Below, piece after piece: positions 15,591 through 20,144 of a stretch of DNA of 20,144 bases. The stretch lies in the NCBI GenBank assembly GCA_019090225.1, contig JAHRWI010000293.1, forward strand, positions 1-20,144. Reading direction: 5' to 3'. This DNA comes from Porticoccaceae bacterium. Its GTDB lineage: Bacteria > Pseudomonadota > Gammaproteobacteria > Pseudomonadales > Porticoccaceae. Positions within the stretch are counted from its first letter, which is position 1. Every line of letters begins with the position of its first letter. Below the pieces are notes generated by a model. That model was not told the origin of the DNA, did no database searches, and saw only the letters and a list, made by a program, of their open reading frames with translations. A program made the position numbers and the translations under genes.

Positions 15591-15745
15591 CAGTGTTATT
15601 CAGAAGACTACGTTGAGCTATCAATTGGCTAGCTATAACGGGGATAAAGTTCGCGAGGCTGTGGCTGCTGATTCTCGGGCCTTTTATTCTCCTGACCCTT
15701 GATTCTCGAATTACCAAACATCCATTAAGGTGTTCAGGCAGGCCT

Positions 15746-16204
15746 GTGGTGCACTTGCAGGTTGAATGTGGCTTCAGACCAAAATGTGGCAATACAAGAC
15801 CCGACCCCATGTTTCGTGACAAATTTTACAAGCTATATCGCAACGAGCGCACCATGCGCCCGCTCAAACAATTACCTAGCGAGACATTTTTTCAGCACTG
15901 TGTAACGGGTTTTGAGGGGGATGAGGCGCCCCCTTCACGGATGCCTGAGTGTTATGAGGACATCCTGGTTTGGTCGTCCGATGTTTATCACCACGACGGT
16001 GATGACGTTTGGCGGGCCCTGGAAACCATGCATAAAAGTAATTTATCGGAAGAGCGCCAGGCCAAATTTTTAGGTGGCAACGCGCGGCGGATCTACAATA
16101 TTCCCGAACCGCGTACGTTTATACGGGATCGTGTTACGGAGATAGAACGTCCAGACTGGTGGCCAACCCAGGAGGAAATAGATATTGCCATGCGGGCCGA
16201 ATAG
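15746..16204 (+). pseudogene. amidohydrolase (COG2159) 3' fragment, second copy
   Basis: The frame encodes MFRDKFYKLYRNERTMRPL from 15809, then CVTGFEGDEAPPSRMPECYE, ILVWSSDVYHHDGDD and AKFLGGNARRIYNIPEP, ending MRAE before a TAG. This is the C-terminal third of an amidohydrolase-2 protein: WSSD supplies the last metal-binding Asp and LGGNARRIY is the usual C-terminal helix. The barrel's first two thirds, with the His ligands, are missing, and the preceding codons (15746-15808) look unrelated. No Shine-Dalgarno precedes either the GTG at 15746 or the ATG at 15809. It belongs to a different subfamily from the intact gene at 5617-7056. I call it a truncated gene; expression of an open 130-150 codon product cannot be excluded. 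Confidence 0.75.
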
Positions 16205-16571
16205 ACCGTGTTTGCTCCGCTTTAAGCTGTCGTTGAAAGTACGGCTAAACGGGCTGTTGGCAGTGCAAGTCAGCGGTGCAATTCGAAGCGGTGCAGCGAC
16301 GGATACTGGATAACGCTATTGATCTGATCTTAATCAGCGCCTGGCTGATTAATTGTGTAGCCCGAATCGGTTTAGGCGCAATGAAGCCGGAAGCGGCATG
16401 GAAGAATTTCCCAGCGCACCAGCGCAGCGGAGTCTGGCCTAGAAAGGAAGCCTTGTCTGAGCTAGACATGTGGGCTGTATAGGTAAGCTTGGCCCTGTAG
16501 GCATCAAATCTAGACCCTGCTTATGGAAAATTTGAAGCGCAGCGTAAAATTGGTCGGCCTGCCTGTGATTG
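16205..16571. other. 367-base stretch without a recognised gene
   Basis: Small open frames exist on both strands (68 codons at 16276-16482 +, 74 codons at 16245-16469 -) but neither has a start signal or recognisable domain. The right end, just past the SEFIR stop, could hold the 3' recombination site expected if the SEFIR gene were an integron cassette: the stop codon lies in GCATAAC (minus strand 16577-16571), which resembles an attC R'' box, but I could not fold a convincing attC (no matching GTTATGC partner). Confidence 0.3.
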
Positions 16572-17315
16572 TTATGCATCGATGATTCCGTGATTGACTA
16601 GATAGTCGTACCCATCGTTCGTAACCGAATACTGACCAATAACGTTGCTGGTAACCAGCCCATCCGACTCAGCTTGACTCAAGTAACGCTCTAACTTGAG
16701 ACGATGTATGTCTGTGAAGCCGGCAATTTTTCCAATATCCAATTGATCGTATGGGCTTTGTTCAAATACTTTTGCAATAGCAGTCATCGCGGCTTTAAGA
16801 CCATCGGCAGTTCGATCTGGTTTAGAACCCTGTAATGGCATAAACGAGTTAGCTCCAATATCAGGCTTTTCGAACAGCGGGGCATTTAGGAGCGTCCTCA
16901 ACAGCTCGTCAAGCGAATACTCCACTTCAGAATCATTAGAGAAGTTTATATATAGCTTCGATTGCAAAAATGTAGGAAGAACGGGTGTTGATGATTGTCG
17001 TACGACTGGAATAATTTTGTTGCTATCAATTCTCTGGAGCATTGACGCGGTTACGATCATTTTTTCGTATCCAACACCGCCCTCACCAGCATTGGCTTTA
17101 GCAACGTAAGTTTCGGAGCAAACAATTATGGCGTAATCACATTTTGCTAATTCAGTTTCCATAAAGTGCGGAAGATCGTCACCCGGCCTTAAATCCCATT
17201 GATCTAGAACTGCATCGATTCCACGATTTCTTAGAGTTGTGGCAAAATCCAAAACCCAACTTTTGTGTTCAGCGGAGTCGTGAGAATAAGAGATGAATGC
17301 TTTAGGTGGTGTCAT
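16572..17315 (-). CDS. SEFIR-domain protein with C-terminal winged helix, candidate anti-phage effector
   Basis: Product of 247 aa. Residues 5-130 form a SEFIR/TIR-type domain: box 1 KAFISYSHDSAEHKSWV, then LRNRGIDAVLDQWDLRPGDD, LAKCDYAIIVCSETYVAKA (57-74) and GVGYEKMIVTASML with E84 as a candidate NAD-cleaving glutamate. After a linker, residues about 185-240 (IGKIAGFTDIHRLKLERYL, then VTNDGYDYLVNHG) look like a winged helix. Known: single SEFIR proteins can defend Bacillus against phage by depleting NAD. Inferred here: a similar effector, with the winged helix as sensor or dimerisation module. There is no partner gene on either side. The composition is AT-richer than its neighbours. It lies divergent from a broken integrase, 33 bases past a GTTAGGC core site, as a first integron cassette would. 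The start ATG has only a weak Shine-Dalgarno. Confidence 0.85.
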   Translation of the reverse strand: MTPPKAFISYSHDSAEHKSWVLDFATTLRNRGIDAVLDQWDLRPGDDLPHFMETELAKCDYAIIVCSETYVAKANAGEGGVGYEKMIVTASMLQRIDSNKIIPVVRQSSTPVLPTFLQSKLYINFSNDSEVEYSLDELLRTLLNAPLFEKPDIGANSFMPLQGSKPDRTADGLKAAMTAIAKVFEQSPYDQLDIGKIAGFTDIHRLKLERYLSQAESDGLVTSNVIGQYSVTNDGYDYLVNHGIIDA

Positions 17316-17621
17316 TTCGAAGTAGCCCTACCTGGGATAGGTTTTTATGCCTAACTGTTTATTAGGACGACACCGTCGCATTAACACTTGGCGGACTATC
17401 CAGGAATTCAAAAGCTACAGAAAATATTAGTATTTTGTTACGTTTCAATGGGATGTCCTTGTTATTGTAATTAAATCCTTTGGTGATAGCGCGACGGTGG
17501 TGGCTGATCTCGGGAGCTTGATTCTATACCGATCCTGATAATTACTCTATGTAATAACATTATTTGGGTGCATGTCGTGGATGATATTAGATAATTACTT
17601 GACACCCGATCACTTCGTTTT
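17316..17621. other. non-coding gap between SEFIR gene and integrase remnant (attI-like region)
   Basis: No ORF with coding character. It holds the GTTAGGC core site (17349-17355), the complementary pair CACCGTCGC (about 17371-17379) and GCGACGGTG (about 17491-17500) far apart, and AT-rich sequence upstream of the integrase start, as an integron attI/promoter region would. No LexA box was found. Confidence 0.35.
17349..17355 (-). other. attI-like integron core site GTTAGGC
   Basis: Minus strand AATAAACAGTTAGGC: GTTAGGC fits the GTTRRRY core where IntI cuts, and the preceding bases resemble the end of attI1 (AAACAAAGTTAGGC). It is 267 bases from the integrase start and 33 bases before the SEFIR ATG, in the orientation expected for attI with a first cassette. 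No matching RYYYAAC partner was found nearby, which favours attI over attC. Confidence 0.45.
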
Positions 17622-17768
17622 ATGAATCAATTGCGAATTCATATGCGTAAAAGTGGCTTGGCCTATAGAACTGAACAGACCTATACCCACTAGATCAAGC
17701 GCTTTATTGTCTCTCACAACAAGCGGCACCCTGCTCAGATGGGGGCTGGTGAAGTGGAGGCTTTCCTA
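17622..17768 (+). pseudogene. integron-type tyrosine integrase, N-terminal remnant with nonsense codon
   Basis: From the ATG at 17622 the plus strand encodes MNQLRIHMRKSGLAYRTEQ, then TYTH, a TAG at 17691, and IKRFIVSHNKRHPAQMGAGE followed by VEAFL. This is the N-terminal core-binding domain of IntI-type integrases (pattern LR...YRTEQ.Y..W..RFI..H...HP..MG..EVEAFL); the TAG replaces the conserved tryptophan codon (TGG). After EVEAFL the similarity stops; the catalytic domain with R-H-R-Y is absent. TTGACA at 17599-17604 with TATGAA 16 bases on is a possible old promoter that overlaps the ATG. The integrase is dead; direct and inverted repeats follow immediately. Confidence 0.85.
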
Positions 17769-17790
17769 TGGGATATGAGGGCGTTGGTCG

Positions 17791-17814
17791 AGGGACTACT
17801 ACAAGGGACTACTA
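17791..17814. repeat. 11-bp direct repeat at the break of the integrase remnant
   Basis: AGGGACTACTA at 17791-17801 and again at 17804-17814, two bases apart. It begins 22 bases after integrase similarity ends, so it may mark the deletion or insertion that cut the gene. Confidence 0.6.
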
Positions 17815-17818
17815 AACT

Positions 17819-17863
17819 CATCAAACGAACATCAAATAAACATAGCGTCATGTTCGTTTGATG
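17819..17863. repeat. perfect 14-bp inverted repeat
   Basis: CATCAAACGAACAT (17819-17832), 17 bases, ATGTTCGTTTGATG (17850-17863). Both arms also contain a loose internal tandem (ATCAAACGAAC/ATCAAATAAAC on the left, TGTTCGTTTGA/TGTTCGTCTGG on the right). It lies 71 bases past the BVMO stop and could serve as its terminator, but no T-run follows on the minus strand; an operator or a recombination-related hairpin is equally possible. Confidence 0.7.
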
Positions 17864-17883
17864 TTCGTCTGGTTTTGCTTGTA

Positions 17884-17918
17884 CCGTTTTCGAAATAAGC
17901 TCGCGCCGTTTTCGAAAT
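17884..17918. repeat. 13-bp direct repeat
   Basis: CCGTTTTCGAAAT occurs at 17884-17896 and 17906-17918, 22 bases apart, just beyond the BVMO stop codon. Function unknown. Confidence 0.6.
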
Positions 17919-17933
17919 TAACTGTTTACAGGT

Positions 17934-19733
17934 TTATTTCTTTGAAAACGCAAAGTGCTTTTCAAAGTCCTTTTCAATATCGGCCATTTCGGCCATATAT
18001 TGCACAAAGCCACCATTGTAGGTGCCATCCTGGCGACGGTTATCCTCACCTTCGAAGTTGTAATAGCCGGGCGTGCATTGCTTGTTACGATCGGTTTTAC
18101 CCCGGAATTTGATGACTTCCTGAACCCAGAATTCCTCTGATTCCTCAGTGACATCCATGGCCTGATAATCGTGCTTACGGACATAGTCGACACAGGCGGC
18201 GATATGGCCGCCCTGACTTTGCATCATGTCGGTGAGGTTGAACTGGAAGGAGGCCTGGTAGCCATTCATGATAAACAGGTTGGGGTAATCTTTTGAATGC
18301 ATGCCCAAGAGGGTGCGAATCCCATCTTTATATTTGTCGTTAATTTCGACACCCTTGTCACCGATGATCTCGTTATAAATACCGGTTTTCTGGATTTCAA
18401 AGCCGGTGGCATAAATAAGCAGGTCGAGTTCGTATTCGACACCGTCGACAATGGCACCTTTTTCGGTGATCTCGGTAACGCCCTGGCCTTTGGTATCGAT
18501 CAGATGAACACCGGGCAGATTAAAGGCGGGCAGGTAGTCCTCGTGAAAACAGGGGCGCTTGCACATCATCATGTACCAGGGTTTTAACGCCTCTGCGGTG
18601 GCTTTATCGTCAACAATGTCTTCGATGCGGCTGTGAATGCGCATCATGGAGTCGATGTTGGCATTCTCCTGTCGCCGGCGTTTTTCTTCGCGGGGCATGG
18701 CCTTTATCTTTTCGTAACCTTCTGGACTCAGTTGTGGGGGTCTGAGCGATATTTCACGACGCTGGGCCTGCCAGTCGGCGGGCAGGCTTTTTGCCCATTC
18801 AGGGTCGGTATGCCATTGGTCGCGAATATCGATGGAGGAGGGAGTCCGTTGGAATACATAAAGCTCTTTGGCGTTTTTACCTAACTGTGGCACCGCTTGC
18901 ACGGCGGTTGCGCCGGTACCGATAATGCCGACCCGTTTGTCCTTGAGCTTGCTCAAATCGTCACCGGTGTAGTTGTAATCCCAGCGCGAGGTGTGGAAAG
19001 AATGGCCCTTGAAGGTTTCCATGCCTTTGATTTTGGTGAGTTTGGGCTTGGATAGTATGCCGTTGGCGCAGATCACAAAGCGGGCTTTCATATGATCGCC
19101 GCGATCAGTTTTAATGTGCCACAGTTGTTCTTCTTTGTTCCATACCGTTGCGGTGACCGTGGTCTGGAAAACCGCCAGCTTGTAGAGGTCGTATTCTTTG
19201 GCAATTGCCTGGCAGTGTTGAAAAATCTCGTCGCCCTCAGCGTAGCGCTGTGTAGGCACGTACTTCATTTCATCCAGCAAGGGTAAATAGTCGTAGGCAG
19301 GCACATCGCAGGCGATGCCTGGGTAGCGATTCCAGTACCAGGTGCCGCCGACATCACCGCCGCGTTCAACAATGCGAATGCTCTCTACGCCGACTTCCCG
19401 CAGTCGCGCTGAGGTCAGTAGTGCAGAAAATCCTCCGCCAATAATTAGGCATTCGACGGTGTCGTTCAGCGCTTCTCGTTCGACAATTTCTCCACCGTAG
19501 GGGTCCTGGTCAAATTTTGCTAACAGACCGGTAGGGTCAGTGACGTAATTGCCTGAGCCTTCGGGTCGGAAGTTGATCCGTATGTCGCGCTCCTCGGCAA
19601 AACGCTTCTTGATGGCTTCATAGTATTCCTGCGGCTGGGTTTCCTCAGAAAGCGGATCCATGACGCCAAACTGGGGGGAATCCAGGCGGATGGCACCGTG
19701 TGTGACAAGCTCTTCTATGTTGGTCTCGCTCAT
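17934..19733 (-). CDS. Baeyer-Villiger monooxygenase (FAD/NADPH)
   Basis: Product of 599 aa. The FAD-binding Rossmann motif is IIGGGFSALL (97-106), followed by the second BVMO signature GGTWYWNRYPGIACD (129-143), the family fingerprint FKGHSFHTSRW (241-251, FxGxxxHxxxW) and the NADPH Rossmann motif GIIGTGATAVQ (269-279). Such enzymes insert one O atom next to a ketone carbonyl, giving esters or lactones; cyclic or steroid ketones are typical substrates, but the actual one is unknown. About 90 residues precede the FAD domain, an N-terminal extension like that of cyclopentadecanone-type monooxygenases. AGGAG seven bases before the ATG fixes the start. It stands alone; a hairpin follows its 3' end. 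With the amidohydrolase genes it suggests catabolism of cyclic compounds (inference). Confidence 0.93.
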   Translation of the reverse strand: MSETNIEELVTHGAIRLDSPQFGVMDPLSEETQPQEYYEAIKKRFAEERDIRINFRPEGSGNYVTDPTGLLAKFDQDPYGGEIVEREALNDTVECLIIGGGFSALLTSARLREVGVESIRIVERGGDVGGTWYWNRYPGIACDVPAYDYLPLLDEMKYVPTQRYAEGDEIFQHCQAIAKEYDLYKLAVFQTTVTATVWNKEEQLWHIKTDRGDHMKARFVICANGILSKPKLTKIKGMETFKGHSFHTSRWDYNYTGDDLSKLKDKRVGIIGTGATAVQAVPQLGKNAKELYVFQRTPSSIDIRDQWHTDPEWAKSLPADWQAQRREISLRPPQLSPEGYEKIKAMPREEKRRRQENANIDSMMRIHSRIEDIVDDKATAEALKPWYMMMCKRPCFHEDYLPAFNLPGVHLIDTKGQGVTEITEKGAIVDGVEYELDLLIYATGFEIQKTGIYNEIIGDKGVEINDKYKDGIRTLLGMHSKDYPNLFIMNGYQASFQFNLTDMMQSQGGHIAACVDYVRKHDYQAMDVTEESEEFWVQEVIKFRGKTDRNKQCTPGYYNFEGEDNRRQDGTYNGGFVQYMAEMADIEKDFEKHFAFSKK

Positions 19734-19923
19734 GATTTTCTCCTGTAAAGGTAATTACTAGTTTTGATCGCTATGGCTAAATTGATCATGGATAAACGGG
19801 TCGGACATCATACTTGTTATAAGGCATTCGTGTATGGATGTTGACAAAAATATTAGGCACTTACCAGAGCGTCATCGCTGTTTCCGTGGGATGATAGCGC
19901 CCTATGTACAGGCTGGAATGCTT

Positions 19924-19979
19924 AGCTTGTAATAGATAGCCTGTAACATATAGCTTGTAATATATTAGGTGTAATAAAG
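19924..19979 (+). repeat. four tandem ~14-bp repeats upstream of the flavoprotein gene
   Basis: AGCTTGTAATAGAT (19924-19937), AGCCTGTAACATAT (19938-19951), AGCTTGTAATATATT (19952-19966) and the degenerate AGGTGTAATAAAG (19967-19979) follow head to tail; the consensus is AGCYTGTAAYATAT. They end 13 bases before the putative GTG start, so they fall where operator or leader sequence would be. Confidence 0.7.
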
Positions 19980-19992
19980 AGTCTCGCAATCG

Positions 19993-20144
19993 GTGCAAGC
20001 TTCTACTACAAACTACGATGTCATTATTCTGGGTGCGGGCGCGGCTGGCTTGCTGTGCGCCGCAACGGCTGCTCAGCGTGGGCGGCGGGTACTCGTGTTG
20101 GAAAAGGCCAACAAGGTGGGCAAAAAGATCCTCATGTCTGGTGG
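19993..20144 (+). CDS. HI0933-like NAD(P)/FAD-dependent oxidoreductase (partial, 3' end outside window)
   Basis: The frame opens at a GTG (19993) after an in-frame TAA at 19975 and runs to the window edge (50 complete codons). It encodes YDVIILGAGAAGLLCAATAA (dinucleotide-binding GAGAAG), GRRVLVLEKANKVGKKILMS and GG, the N terminus of the HI0933/YhiN flavoprotein family (relatives include BaiN-like reductases). No in-frame ATG is available, so the GTG start is probable; AAGAG lies about ten bases upstream. The substrate of most members is unknown. Confidence 0.88.
   Translation, partial: MQASTTNYDVIILGAGAAGLLCAATAAQRGRRVLVLEKANKVGKKILMSG

Noticed and set aside
16276..16482. 68-codon plus-strand ORF and its 74-codon minus-strand counterpart
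   Set aside because: Non-ATG start for the plus frame, no Shine-Dalgarno, no recognisable domain; both strands open, as expected from composition.
16500..16577. Full attC site after the SEFIR gene
   Set aside because: One R''-like box is present, but no complementary R' or L boxes could be paired by eye; kept only as a possibility in the integron finding.

Overview
The window looks like chromosome of a marine-type gammaproteobacterium (inference from family mix: short-Q-loop cytochrome bd oxidase, TorF-like outer-membrane protein, C199/C208 OxyR, NhaA, a Baeyer-Villiger monooxygenase and COG2159 amidohydrolases, at moderate GC; Cellvibrionales/Spongiibacteraceae-like genomes would fit). No rRNA, tRNA, CRISPR array or intact transposon was seen. 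Both ends are cut genes: a TolB-domain protein on the left and a HI0933-like flavoprotein on the right.

Layout. 1-468: start of a TolB-like/TPR protein (-). 745-3301: cydAB (-) with its own terminator, followed by a scrap of an amidohydrolase gene. 3473-5529: a peroxide-defence block, made of a decayed catalase 5' end, a Prx6-type peroxiredoxin (-) and a divergent OxyR-type regulator (+). 5617-7056: an intact amidohydrolase (-). 7189-9463: a class I/II aminotransferase (-) divergent from an AraC/GyrI-like regulator (+). 9625-11929: an AT-rich SAM methyltransferase and a long-loop NhaA antiporter (+). 12020-15590: a TorF-like outer-membrane protein (-), then a second peroxide block, katA (-) divergent from oxyR (+), with a readable OxyR operator, katA promoter, 5' hairpin and terminator. 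15746-16204: the 3' end of another amidohydrolase gene. 16572-17768: a SEFIR-domain protein (-) beside a broken integron-integrase start (+) and an attI-like core site. 17934-19733: a Baeyer-Villiger monooxygenase (-). 19924-19979: short tandem repeats before the right-edge flavoprotein.

Two themes stand out. First, peroxide/respiratory stress: two OxyR paralogues, each divergent from a peroxidase gene, with a dead catalase copy beside the peroxiredoxin and a bd-type oxidase next door. Second, gene decay and turnover: two amidohydrolase remnants, one catalase remnant and one integrase remnant lie within 20 kb. The most interesting segment is 16.2-17.9 kb, which reads as a relic integron (integrase stub with a nonsense codon, attI-like GTTAGGC, divergent first 'cassette') whose only surviving cargo is a single-gene SEFIR plus winged-helix protein, a plausible anti-phage effector.
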